Positions 42,201 through 54,399 of a stretch of DNA of 64,000 bases are shown here, in pieces. Both the position numbers and the translations under genes were made by a program. Within the stretch, counting starts at the first letter, position 1. Every line of letters starts with the position of its first letter. The stretch comes from Aurantiochytrium sp. KH105. Its lineage: Eukaryota > Sar > Bigyra > Thraustochytrida > Thraustochytriidae. The stretch spans positions 372,001-436,000 of the forward strand of contig BGKB01000011.1 in assembly GCA_003116975.1 (NCBI GenBank). Reading direction: 5' to 3'. The notes under the pieces were generated by a model. That model did no database searches. It saw only the letters and a list, made by a program, of their open reading frames with translations, and was not told the origin of the DNA.

Positions 42201-42660
42201 ACTGGTGAAAAGGGCGCTTAAAGTAGACGTTGCAGCCCTCCTCGAGTTGGACGGTCTGGATGCTGTCGTCCGATGCAAACTGGGAATACTTGAGCATGTC
42301 GTCTTTTGGTGAGACCGGCTGGGAGACGCAGGCGGTTCCTTCGCTAAGGTCGTCCTCGATGGTGGAAGCAAAGGGCAACAAATGCTCGTTCGATGCCCAC
42401 CACTCGCTCTCGTCGAGAGGGGCGGCCCACTCGCCGGCCCAGTCGCGGGAGTCGCTGCTGCTGCCCTGCATTGCGCCGAGGGACTCGAGGTGCTGGTTGA
42501 ATTGCTGCTGCTGCTGCAGCTGCTGCATCTGCTGCATCTGCTGCATCTGCTGCTGCTGCTGCTGCATCTGATGATGTTGCTGCTGGTGATGGTGACTCTC
42601 GAGCATGTGCTCCATCTGGGGCTGCTGGTGGTGCGAGATACTTTGATAATGGTACTGCAT
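41185..42660 (-). CDS. Family member B: Q-rich putative transcription regulator with the shared module
   Basis: A protein of 491 aa. The ATG at 42660 is preceded by CAAG; the frame extends upstream only through leader without an earlier ATG. Residues 1-55 are Gln/His/Met-rich, with a second Gln run at about 155-165 (both from CTG/CAG repeats). An acidic/aromatic patch (DWAGEWAAPLDESEWW, 73-88) resembles an activation segment. ANKRRRTQS (207-215) is a nuclear-signal candidate, followed by IKRE (221-224), a sumoylation-type motif. The shared module fills about 276-491: LNPRDFQSILRALGA (277-291), KDRRRYDSF (342-350), FWCDQGNAHCMLD (362-374), VNPRTIQVAHALARRVS (389-405), FYYALCAR (418-425), GLHKHIYVLCEQ (446-457) and IWLVRYFVKG (471-480), and ends the protein. 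It is the shortest, minimal form of the family and lies tail to tail with member A. Confidence 0.92.
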
Positions 42661-45600
42661 CTTGCTTGTGCTTGCGAGTTGGTCTGGCTTGGGCTCGGGT
42701 TGGTTGCAGGTTTGCCGTGGCTGGCTGCCGCGGTTGAGCGAGCTTTTGCCCTCTTTACCCCGCCGAGCTCTTAAGGCTAGCCTCTTACGTTTCCTGCCTG
42801 TTTCCTTCCTTCCCGCTCTCTCTCCGTCCGCGGCGTCCTTGCCTTGCGGTATAGCTTGCGATATGCCTTGCCGTCGTGGATGGCCGGACGGGCGCGCGGG
42901 CGCGCGGGCGGGCGGGCGGGCGTGCTGGCCTGGTCTCGTGCAGACGGGCACAAGGTGGTCGGGCTGTCGGGCGCGCGCGTGAGCGGGTCTGCCTGGCTTG
43001 GACGCGGGGCTGATTCGGGTCTGCTGCTCTCCTCCCCGCTCCGTTCCTCTTTCTTTCTTCTTTCCTCGTCTGTCAGTCTGTCTCCCGTTCAGCCTCGTTA
43101 GTCTGTTTTAGCGTCTGTCAGTCTGCCCGCGTCTGTCTGTTTGTCGCGCCTGCGAGAAAAGAAAACTAAAAAGAAGGAAAAGAAAAAAGAAAAAAAGAAA
43201 AAAAGAAAAAACAAGCGAAAAGGGAAGAAGGCCAGAAGAACAAGGAGCGAAGAGGAAAATAAAGGGGACGCGCGCTGCGGGACCCTCCCCCCCTCGGCCC
43301 CTGGCAGCGCGAGTCTCGCCGCGCCGCGCCGCGCCAACGACCACCGCCCTCCCGCAGCGCCCAGCAGCGGCAGCGGCAGCCGGTCGGCCGGTCGGTCGGT
43401 CGGTCGTTCGGCCGGCCGGCGCTCGAGAGCCCGCAGTCGCGGCGCCGCTGCGGGGCGAGCCACCAGGGGCGAGCGAGGAGAAAAAAGAAAGAACGAAGAA
43501 AAGAAGATTGAAAAGAAAAAAAAGAGCGTCTCAGACGGTCTACACAGACAGACAGAAAGACCCGGAGAGAGCGAGCTCGAGCCGCCGCGCAGGCAGGCAG
43601 GCAGGCAGGCAGACAGCCAGCCCGCCGGCGCTCGACTCGCTTGCTGGCGCTCGCTCGCTCGCTCGCTCGCTCTCTCGCCGTCTCACCCTCCCTGGCTCCC
43701 TTCCGCGTCGCTTCGCAGGCGGCGGCCTGTGAAGGGCGGCTGTGAGGCGGGCTGGAAAGGCAGAGGCAGGCAGGCCCAGGTCCCCGCCCACCCGCCGCGG
43801 TTCCTGGGTCTTCTTCGGGTGTTCCGCGCCGCGCGGCTTCGGAAGGAAGGCGGGAGGCGGCCAATGGAACGAGCGAATGGAGGGGTCGCTCGCGCCCGAT
43901 CGGTTCTTGGCCTGCGCGCTTGCTTGCTTGCCTGGCTGGCTGGCTGGCGGCGACGCATGAACAAACGCGACGCCGCCCTCGCGCGGAGAGGACAGCGGCC
44001 AAGCGGCGCCGGCGTCGGGAGCCGCGACGAGCCCCGCCGAGACGCGCGGAGAAAGGAGGAGAAACAAAGAGGACAGGAATCGAGACTGCCGCGCCGCGCC
44101 GTGCCGTGCCGTGCTGTGCTGTCCACAGCGATGACCCCCAGCGCCCGCAGCGGCGGCGGGGAAATGGGGCAAAGCTGCGGGGCGCGGGGCGCGAGCGTTC
44201 GCTGCGCTTCGCGCACGTCGGGGCAGAGGGGAAACGGGAAGTTCCGCAGCGGCGTTGCTGCGAACCCACAGCGAGTTCGCAGTTCGGGCAGCGCCAGCAG
44301 TTCAGCTGCGGAGGGCCCGTGCCTGCGCCCCTAACCGGCCTGCTCTTTTCCCGCCCGTCTGTCAGTCAGTCTGTAGTAGAACGTGCGTAGTATGTCCGAA
44401 GCGCGTCTGTCTGCTTTTCGCGCCTGGCAGGAGGAGGCGGAGCTGAGCGCGCGAGAATACAATCGAAGAAAGCCCAACGCACGGCGCGCGGCGGTAGTAA
44501 GGCAAGAGCGGAGGCAGCGGGGGGGGGGGAGATGGACCGGCCGCGAAGAAAAGCGCCGACAGCTAGGAATAGCTGCTGCTGCTGCTGGGCGGTTTGGTGC
44601 GAGAGGGTTCGTCGGCCGATCGATCCATGGATCGATCCTTCGATCCACAGAGCGTCTCTTTTTCATCAGTAGATTATCCGCCTCGCTGGCAAGGATGGAA
44701 AGGTGCATGGGGTCCTCCCAGGAGATACGGAGAGAGGGAGGGAGCGAGGAGGGATCCGCGTCGCGCTCCACGGCGCGCCCAGCAAGGCAAGGAGGCTCGA
44801 GGGCTGGTGGGTTGGCTTGACTTGCATTCATGCTCAAGCATGCGTGCACGCATCCATCCAGTGATTACGCGCCATCTGACAGGCAGGCACGCAGGCAGGC
44901 AGGCCAACTGGCAGGCCGAGCAGGCGGCAGTGCCGGGGTCGTGTGCTGAGTGTGTGTCGCGAGACGCTGCGCTGTGCTGGAGAGCACGAGCCAGGCGCAT
45001 CTTGGCGGTCCAATCGCAGCCGGGAGGGAACGAGGAGAGGCGTCCAAGGTGCCCGCAGCCGCCCACCGAGCGGAGAAGGCGGCGCCCGCGCCCACAGAAT
45101 GAAGCGGCACTTACCGCAGCAAACAGAAAGCGAGAAGCTTCTTTCTCACTGTGGAACGCTGCCTCTGCTCCGGCGCGGGCTCCGACCGCCCGCGCTGACT
45201 CGACCAGCCTGAAGAACCCTTTACGCTCTCTGTCATTCTGTCTGTCGCCCCCCGGAGCCCTCGGGGTTCCGTCCGGACGGGTGGCGGGGGTGCGCCGCGG
45301 CTCGGCACCCTGAGCAAGCGGTGTGTATGCGCAGCGTTGGGTCGCGATGTTCGCGTTCACGCAACCGACGGGGGGCGGGCCGTGGGCAGGCGGGTCTCCC
45401 CTGCGCAACATACTTGCTGGGCCCGCCAGCCGGGATGAAAGAAATTTTGAAACAAAATGAACGAAAGAAAGAAAGAAAGAAAGATTGTTTGGGTGAAAAT
45501 CCGACGCACGGGCGTTCGTTGATTCGATCAGTCAACTAACTGATCGACCGACCAGTGACGGATCGAGCGACCGATCGACCACTCGCTGGGCTCGAGACGG

Positions 45601-47823
45601 TGGCCGGGGGAGAAGGTAGGTAGGGCGGTGGGCCACCGCGAAGGCAGGTGGGCAGCCAGCCACCTGTATCCACGACCGGCCGCTCTGGCTGCGCTGTGCT
45701 GTGCGCGTAGGTGTGGGCGCGCGCGAGGACACAGCACGCTCCACCGCCAAGGGTCTACTACAAACTCAGCTTCTCGCCGAAAGCTCTTGCTTCTCGGCAA
45801 AAAGCTACGATCTGTGGATGTAGCGCAAACGCCGAAGAAAGGCCCGACCGGAGGACTAGGCTGCGGGGCCACGGGCGGCGGCGGGCCGCGGGGAACCGCA
45901 GCCCCGCTCCGCCCCTTCGCCCTTCCTCGCACGCACCCGCGCCAGTGGCCACCCATCTCCGCCGTCGCCATGAATCGCGGCAGGCAGCCCTGCCAACCAT
46001 GCATGCTTGTCTCGCCACGCCAGCCAGCCTGCCAGCCGGCCAGCCGGCCAGCCAGCCAGCCAGTCAGACGCGGCGAGGATTGATTGGCGTGGCGCGCCTC
46101 TTCCACGAGCGCGAAGAAATGAAGCGCAGCGCGGGGCGCCGCGGCCGGGCTCCCCCACACCCGATGAGAGCTGGCTGGCAGGCGAAGCAAGGCAAGGCAA
46201 GGCAAGGCAATGAAGGCGAAATGATGAGGCAAGGCAAGATCGCCGTCGCCTGAACCCTCTCGCTCCGCCGTTCCCGCGCACACTCTCCTGCACTCGCTCG
46301 CTGCCGCCTCGAAGGCACGCACGCACTCTTGCATGCTGCTGCTGATGCATGCAAACCACGTACGCAATCCACGACGCCAGACATGGCGCGCTATGAGCAC
46401 ATAGCGCAGTACCCCGGCGTAGGTGCGGGCCGACCTGGCTGCGACTGCGGTAGGCTGGCCAGAGCCCAGCCGAGCCCGCCGCGCGCCTGGGTCGGTCGCT
46501 TTATTCGTACGCAAGCAGGGAGAGAGCAAGCCTGGAGACACTCGGGCGGGCTTGGCCCTCCGTCTGTGTGTCTGGCTGTGTCTGTTTGTCTCACTATGTG
46601 TGTCGCCTCTTGTTCTTTCTATTCCTTTCTCTCTTTCTATTCTCTACTTTACTTCCTTTTTATACATTCATTCTTTTTTTCTTTTTTCTTTTTTTCTTTT
46701 TTTCATTCTTTCTTTCATTCTTTCTTTCGACCGAAGGAGGAGAAGGAGGAGGAAAGGAAACGCGGGTCGTTGCTGCCCGCTGCGGCTGACTCCGAGAAAG
46801 GCGCAATCAGCGCGACCACTCGAACAAGGGCACGTAGCCACAAAAGCAGGCAAGGTTGCAAGCAAGGTTGCAGAGGCAGGCAGGTACGGGCTGCGGCTCG
46901 ACGGCGCAGAAAAGAAATCGAAGGCGGCGAGGATGACCTCCTGCAAGAGCTACGGAGCAGCCTGCTCCCGCGCGCGAAAAGGCGGAACTGCGGCAAAGCA
47001 TGCAGGATCAGCCAGCCACAGTTCATCTTGTTTCCTACTTTCTCCCTCTCTGAGCTCCCGCCCGAGGAGTACTACACTGTGGGGTCTGCGTAGGGCAGCA
47101 GCCACGGGCGCCTCCCTTCCCTTTCCCTCTCTCCTTCCGAGGGCGTCGCGTCGCCCGCCGCTTCGCTGAGCTGCTTGCGTCTCGTCGCGTCGCCTCGCAG
47201 CGGGTCGAGTCGAGCCAATAACGCGGCCGTGCCTTCCGACCGACCGAAGCATGCGCCGAGCCGAGCTGACCCAGCCAGCGACCACAGCCGAGAGCCAAGG
47301 GCACGCCAGTCTGCACGGCGGCAGCCGAGAGGTCGGTTTTCCACCGTGGAAAGCGGCTTCGTGTCTCCTGCCTGCGTCCACAACCAGCCACCGGCAATGG
47401 CCACAGCCACAGAGGCCGGCCACACACTCGCCCTTTCCCCTCAGCTGCAGCGCAGCCGCCGTCGTGGAGTCCGCTCCGCCTGCGGGCCCCTTTCTTTCTC
47501 CTCCCTTTCTCGCTCTTGCTTTCGCTCCGCGCGACGGACAGAGACGAGGAGAGATAGATAAAGGGCTTCTGGCTGATAGAGATGCAAGCGATGGCAAGGC
47601 GCAAACTAGGCAGCCAAGATACGCACCGCGTCAGCCCCTTCCGCTACCGAGAGCAGCGGCGCGAGCGCTGATCGGTCGGCCGGCCGGCCGGCCCGGCCTC
47701 GGACGGGATGAAGCAGGCGGCGATGGCAGGCGTCGGGAATCTCCGGCCCCGTGCTGCGCTGCGGACGTAGGGCGGCGAGACAAGGCGAGCGGGCAGGCCA
47801 AGCAAGGAGGCGCGGGGAAACAC

Positions 47824-47846
47824 CGATCGATCGATCGATCGATCGG
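47824..47846. repeat. (GATC)n array
   Basis: Five tandem GATC units followed by GGCC and CGACCGACC. Confidence 0.85.
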
Positions 47847-48390
47847 CCGTCGACCGACCTCACAGTAGCGTGGGGCCGGCGGCCTCATGTGGGCCACGGT
47901 GGCGTCACAGATGCAACAGCGAGTGGATTCTGACGTACCACAGTGGTAAAGGAGGGACTTACCGTGCTGGAGAGGCGGCGTCGATTTTGCAGCGCCGGCG
48001 TTTGCGGCACGGAAGCAACCGACCAAGCAAGAGCAAAAATAAATAGAAACAGGCCCGTCGGCCGCACTCGCTCGCGCCGGAAATAAGGACAAGGAGGAAC
48101 GTAAAAAAGGAAACCGCGCAGGCCAGCCGCTCGCTTGCAGGCCGCACGTTGGAAGCGAGCGGTCCCTACGGTCCTGAGCTCTCCCGATCTCTGTATGTCT
48201 GTTTGTCTCCACGTCCGTCTGTCTGACTGTCTGTCTGTCGGTCTGTCTGTCGCCACACGAATGGACGTGCTGACGGTGGGCGTGCACCCCGAAGCAGAGT
48301 TGACGTGCGGACCAGGTCTCCCCACGCTTCACAGTGGATGCTGCAGCGGGGCCGCCTGGAGGGCAATTCTTGGGGTCGGCTTGCGGTTTA

Positions 48391-48500
48391 TCAACGATCG
48401 ATCGATTGGTATGTCCTTGGATGATCGATCATCGAGCCAGCCAGCCAGCCAGCCAGCCAGCCAATCGATCGATCAATTATTCGATCCATCCATCCACTGG
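48391..48500. repeat. Compound GATC / CCAG / CATC array
   Basis: CGATCGATCG, then GATGATCGATC, seven tandem CCAG units (about 48438-48462), again CGATCGATCA and a CCATCC run. Confidence 0.85.
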
Positions 48501-50942
48501 TTCGTCGGTCAATTGCCAGTGCCCGATCGATTGATTGGGTGCACCGCGTGCGGCCCAGAAGGGGCGGAAAGCCGCGACGCCGTTGCCTGTCTGTAGTTAG
48601 TTAGTGTTAGTTAGATAGTTATAGTTAGTTATTCGGTGGCTCTCGGCTGGCTGTACTGCTCGGGCGCAAGTGGACTCGCCGTGCTGTGGAAAAAAAATCG
48701 ATCACTCGGGTCAGCGTCTCGCCGCGAATCGCTCCCCTCTCTTCCGTCCTCCGCTCCGCTCCACTCTGTTACTGCCGCCTCCGCGGGCCGACCATCTCGC
48801 CATCCTTCCGTCCGCGCGGGCATTAACATGTAAATCTTCTAGTACGTTCGTTCATTTTCATCTCCGCGCGGGGCTCAGCGGCCTCGAGGCGCCGTTTCCC
48901 CACCTGGCTGCCCGCAGCGCCTTCCGCATCTGCGCGCAGGGCGCGACGCGGGCCTCCCACGCTTCACAGTGGAAGGCGCAGTGCGGGGATCTGGAGGGGC
49001 GAGCGAGGAATTCGCATTTATTCTCCTTCTTCTCCTACTACTTTTTCTTCCGCGGCGGCGGATCGGGCGTGCGGGCCGGTTGGCTGGCTGGCTGGCTGGC
49101 TCCGCTCGTGGCTGCAGCGCAGCTGGTTGGCTGCATATGGATTGGCAGAGAGCGGGCTCGGACTTTTCAATGCAGCACGGTCTCGGGGTGCCGAATGGAC
49201 TCCACGCCAGGCCGCGCAGTACTTCTGGCACCAAGCACAAAGAGGACGGGGTGAGTGCGTGCGTGCGTTGACGTGCAAGCCTATGCCCTAGTGAGCGAGC
49301 GAGCGAGCGAGCGAGCGTGCGTAGACTTTGATCAGCACAGCAGCCCGCCCCACTGTGTGTGTGGCGGAGACCGCCCATCCATCAATCAATCCATCCATCC
49401 ATCCAAAAAGAGAATAAAGAAAGTCCCTGCACACAGCACGGCAGCGCAGCGTCGCGCCGCGCCGCCAGTCGGTCTCCCTTCTGCACGCACGCGCGCCCCG
49501 CACGCGCGCGCGAAGCACGATAACCAAGACAAAGGAGCGAAAGAAAGGCGCTTTCTCCGCGTCGACGGCGGCAGGCTCCGGCCTTCCTCGACGCCCCCAA
49601 GATGTCTGAGCTTCGCGCTCGAGCCGCTAACTGCGAGCCTGCATTCCTTGAGTCAGCCAGCTTGGCCAGTATAGTCGGGCCCACGAGCGCCCGCAGTCAG
49701 TGGGCGAGAAAAAGAGCGCGGCTGGCGGCGGCACGCACGCACGCACGCACTCATGAGGGCAAATAGGCTGCAGCCGAGGCTGGTCGCCCGCCGCTCAAGC
49801 ACGACAAGGTTCGCCCTTCCACACCCTGGGTTCAACCACGGCCCGCCCCTGACGCTTGCATGCAGTGCAGGTTATGCCGTGACCCTGGCTTGGCCGAGCG
49901 CGAGTGAAAAGATCGAGATAAGATCGGGGCTGCATGGAGGCTGGAAAAGCTCGAAAGCGGCCAAAAAACCGGCAAGAGGACAGGCGACCCATTCCATTTT
50001 TTTTGTTTTACTTTCTTTTTCCCCCTCCGCTCGCCTAAGCCTCTAGCAAAATGGCGGCTCGCTTGGTGGCGGTTGGGTTGGACATCGCTCAACGCGCACG
50101 GCGACGACGCCAGCCGCTCTCTGTCGAAGCGAGCTCGTCGTGGCATGAAAAGGATCAAGACAAAAAACAAAAACATAAAAGAAAACAAGTGAGTGCCGTG
50201 ACCTACGCACCGACCGACCCGTCGCGTCGCTTACTCCAGCGAGCGCCCCATCGCGCCTCCGATCGACCGCCCTCGCACGCTCTCCTCGAGCCCGCAACAA
50301 ACGCTCGCTCGCGACGCCTCCCCCCCACGAGCCCACGCGCACGGAAACCGCCCGCTGGGGAGGAGGCCTGCGAGGCGCGGCGCCTGCTGCTGAGAGCGCC
50401 CGGGAAGCCCTCCGACCCGCGCCAGAGGGGACCACTGCCCTACATCACCTCTCCACAGTGTAAAAGAGCTTATCGCCCTTCTCTTTCCTTTTGCGAAGCA
50501 GCCACACAACCGCTGTTTCTTCTCAGGATGGACGGCCGCCCTCGCGCCGCTGCCGGAGCGCGCGATGGACGTGCGCCGCGCGGGGCTGCGCCTCGTCGCG
50601 TCGCGACACAGCTTCCGCAAAGGACGAACGAACGACAGACACCGCGGCGAGCGGATTGTGCTGCAGAATGGCGGCCAGCTGGCGATGCCGCGGGGTTGGA
50701 TCGAGTCGCAAAGGCGAGGGAAGAGTAGAGGGCAGAAAGCCCTGGCTGAGCTTCATCCGGGCGCAAGGGCGCGGCGAGGCGGACTTTTTCCGAGTCCCGG
50801 ACACGCGACCGAGGCGAGGAGAGCGAGGCGAGGAAAGCGAGTCGCGTCCCTGGACCCGCCAGCGTTTGTGAGCGCGTCGTTGTTGGTTGGCCAAGCTTGG
50901 GGTTCTTTACTCGAGCGAGGATCGACGCGACCGACTGATGGC

Positions 50943-50995
<53 letters not shown>

Positions 50996-51015
50996 GGCTG
51001 GCTGGCTGGCTGGCT
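50943..51015. repeat. Long (GCTT)n then (GCTG)n array
   Basis: About 12 uninterrupted GCTT units change into about five GCTG units. It is the longest perfect tetranucleotide run of the window. Confidence 0.92.
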
Positions 51016-53052
51016 GTCTGGCTTGCGCGAAACAGGCACGCATGCAGGTCCGTTGCGCTCTTCCCGCGCTCGATTCAACCCTGCGGCCACAGCCATTTCT
51101 GGCGTCCCTGCGCGCTTCGAAATGTACAAGCCGTGCAATCAAGAGCGGAAACGAAAGAGGGCTCAAGAAAGGGAAACGGAAACGAATGGGCAGCAAGACG
51201 TCCGCGCTTTCTCTGATCATGATAAGCCAGGCTGCCTCGCTGCGACTGCGCGCCTCATTCGTCCCTTCGCTGGCGCGGCGGTCGCGCGTCGAAGGCCTTC
51301 CTGGCACCGCCGTAGGAACTCACTCACACAGCTGTCACTGCAATTGTGAACATTGTGCGCGTTCATTTTAGCCGCGCTATGTTGTCGACACCAGCCAGCC
51401 AGCCAGCCAGAGCCCGATCCGCGCAGCACGAACGCCGCCGCTCAATGCGCGAGGTCTCCTTCTCCTCCTCGCGCCGACCGAAGCGGCGCGGACACGTCTG
51501 TCGATGGGTCCAGGGACCGTTCTCCTGGCCGCCGCCGAATCCCAGAGTTGAGCGACGGCGGCGGAGGAATGGCCGACGGCTCCCAAGAAACGCAGATATG
51601 AATGAACGCAAGAAGTTTTCGTTTCACAGGCCAGCCTGGGGTTGCAAAAAGAAAAGAATAAGCAAAAAGCAGCCGGCCTGCCCGCCAGCAGGGGCGGAAG
51701 CCTAACTGCAATCAATTGCAACGCATGGCCGTTGAAATGGACCCCGGCGCGAGTCTCAGCCCCGCGCCCTGTCCCGTCCCTGCAACCGAAGTGAGCCCGC
51801 AAGCCAGCCACCCTGGCCGCGTCTCAGCAACGTCGCGTGCAGGCAGCAGCAACAGGCACGCGCAGAATGTGCGACTTGGATGCCGTCGGTCCGCTCGCGC
51901 CAGCCTTGAGGCGCAGACGAGTGGTGGATGGGTGATTGGGTAGATCCTCTCTGCACAACAAATGTGCTGGTGATTCGGTTGGCTTGCAGTCAGCTGCAGC
52001 ATAGTCGGCAAGCAAAAAGGCCACTTGCAGCTGCATGTACCGTCCGCGAAAGTTGTGCACGAGCTTGTGGTGGCGTCGACTCGCTCTTTCTATTCAATTC
52101 CCTGCCAATTTCATGCCTCAAGGAAATGGACAAGTAGAAACCTCTCCTCAAGTTGCAGTTGCTCGATTTGGTTTCCACCCAAAAAAAACAGGAAGCGTCC
52201 GTGGCCGCTACTGCTGCAGCTGCTGATGGATGACGGCCGCGAGGGCAATGAAAGGCTGACGTAGTAGGACGCACAGAAACGCAACGCAAGTCTATTCAAG
52301 CCTAGGCGTCGCAGTAGCAAGCAGCTGCAGCCTGCCAGAACAGCCGCTTTGGGCGGTTGGCTGTGGCCATGGTGGCTGACTGTTGCTTCTGCTAAACTGA
52401 CAACGTGCGGCGGTGGCTTACTACGGCCACTGGCCTGCCCCGCAGCGCACGAAGGCCCCACCCCTCCTATTCAGCAGTGGGGGCTTGGCCCCGCACATCA
52501 CCGCAGCCCATTCCCGGCGTCGCCCCACGCGGACTCCCCGGCGCGGAGGCGAGGGAGGAAGACGTGTCTAACTTCCTGAAAGACCCGCCAGTGACGGGCG
52601 GTCTATCCACTGTGTATAGCTGGCTGTGGAGAATGCAGGCCAGTGGTGGAGGGGCGTGCTACGTGCAGAAAAACAAAATAAAAACAAAATGGGAAGGTGA
52701 TGGGCGGGAAAGTGCGAGCGTACCGCGCGCGCCTGCAGATGCGCGTTGAAATTCTTCGTTGGCGCGTTGACATTTTCGCTACACGGTGGACGGTGCTCGC
52801 GTGGATGCTGGCCAGTTTCCGCTCCGTGGGGGCGCGACGCAGCATGCGAGCCGCTGCCGTCGTCTATCTTCCCTCTCATCCACCCCCCGCGAGCCTGCCT
52901 GATACAAAGCTGCGAGCGAGCGCGCACAATTCCGTTTCCCCCCCGCCAGGCTCCGTCTCATCGTTTTGGGGACGCAAAGCAGGCCCGGCAGCGGCAGCTG
53001 GCTGCGGCATGCGCGGCGGTGAGGACTCAGGTCGACGCGGGTCGGCTCGGGT

Positions 53053-53106
53053 CTCGACTCGACTCGACTCGACTCGACTCGACTCGACTCGACTCGACTC
53101 GACTCG
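53053..53106. repeat. (GACTC)n pentanucleotide array
   Basis: About ten perfect GACTC units; shorter GACTC runs also occur at about 60404-60416. Confidence 0.92.
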
Positions 53107-54399
53107 TCTCTCGACGACGCGAGAGGATTTCTTGCAGAGGCGGGAAAGTCCCGAGTGCGAGCGAGGCCTGGCGGCGGGCGCGGAGGCACGAGCGGCCGCC
53201 TTTCGTCCTGGAGCGAGGGCGCGACCGACCGTACTGGCGTGGCATGCAGATGGCATGGCACGACAGGCTGCCGACTTCGTGCCACGAACCGTCTCGCGTG
53301 GCACCGCCTGGCCTCCCTGCACCGCGCCGCACCTTTCCTCTCTCGTCCCCCACCTTCCCCCCACCTCCCCCCACCTTCCCGTGTCGTACTGGACCCCGCG
53401 CGGGGCCTGCGAACGCGCGAGTTCTTCTCGGGCGCAGCGCGTGCCAGCCAGACAAAGCGCGAGCGAGGGATCGGCCGGGTGCGAATGGGAGTGTAGCGAC
53501 GCTGCAGCAGAGCGTGCGTGCGTGCGCATGCGTACGAAGGGGCGTGTGCGTGCGTGCGAAGGTGCGTGTGCCTATTCTTCTTTTTCATCGTTTTTTGTTT
53601 TCGAAAGCTCTTTGCCACCAGGCACCGCGTCTCCTGCACGGCTCAGGTCTCATTAGAGCTCTTTCGCGGCATGTGCAAAGAACGAAAAAGAAAGTGTTGG
53701 AAGCATGCGGCGACTTGCGACGCCGCACGTCGTGGATTCAGCGAGAGAGCTCTTGCTTGCATCAACACGGCTTGACTTTGGGTTTGTGGTGTCGCTGCCT
53801 TGGCTTGGCTTGGAGACTTGGTGAAAGCAAAACAGATGGGTTGGTGTCTGGTTGGTAGGTTATTTGTCTGGCAGGGATGGATGTCGGAACGAAAAGCCAG
53901 CTTTCCGACGCCGCAAGACCTCCGCGATGCGTTGATCGTCCCTGAAAAAAAAAGTTTTACCACTCCAGGCTACTACCACCTGCAACTGCGAAGTTTAAAC
54001 TAATCTGCGCTGGCTGACCGAAAAAGAAATCGTCGTGGCTGGCATACTATCGCTTTCGTTTCAAGCGTTTCTTTCACACCTGTGAAATTTGTCCCTTGGC
54101 TCAAAATTGCGCAATCGTGGGAGCCTCTCTTGTTTCTCCGTCTGTAGTGTGCTGAGCGGCCTTGAAATCCTCTTTCTATGCTGCTTTAGGCAGCTCCTTT
54201 CAAGAGAATCACTGCTTTGAACGATTTGCCTTTTCGCAAGTCGTGCGAGTCTGTATCACATGATAATGTGCGTCATAAAGCATCCGCAGGCATAGTCGTA
54301 CTTTCCTATGATGGGTTTAGCGTGTTTCGAAGAAAACTTGTCTCTAGTTCCTTGGACGCGTGGGTGCGTCTTGCGTTCTTTCAGCTTGCTTCTGCTTAC

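Noticed and set aside
42661..42951. N-terminal extension of family member B
   Set aside because: The upstream frame has no ATG and translates leader sequence rich in Arg and Pro. The ATG at 42660 starts the Gln-rich region and has the CAAG context.
30417..53106. CRISPR-like arrays
   Set aside because: The repeats are uninterrupted microsatellites or minisatellites without unique spacers, and the DNA is eukaryotic.
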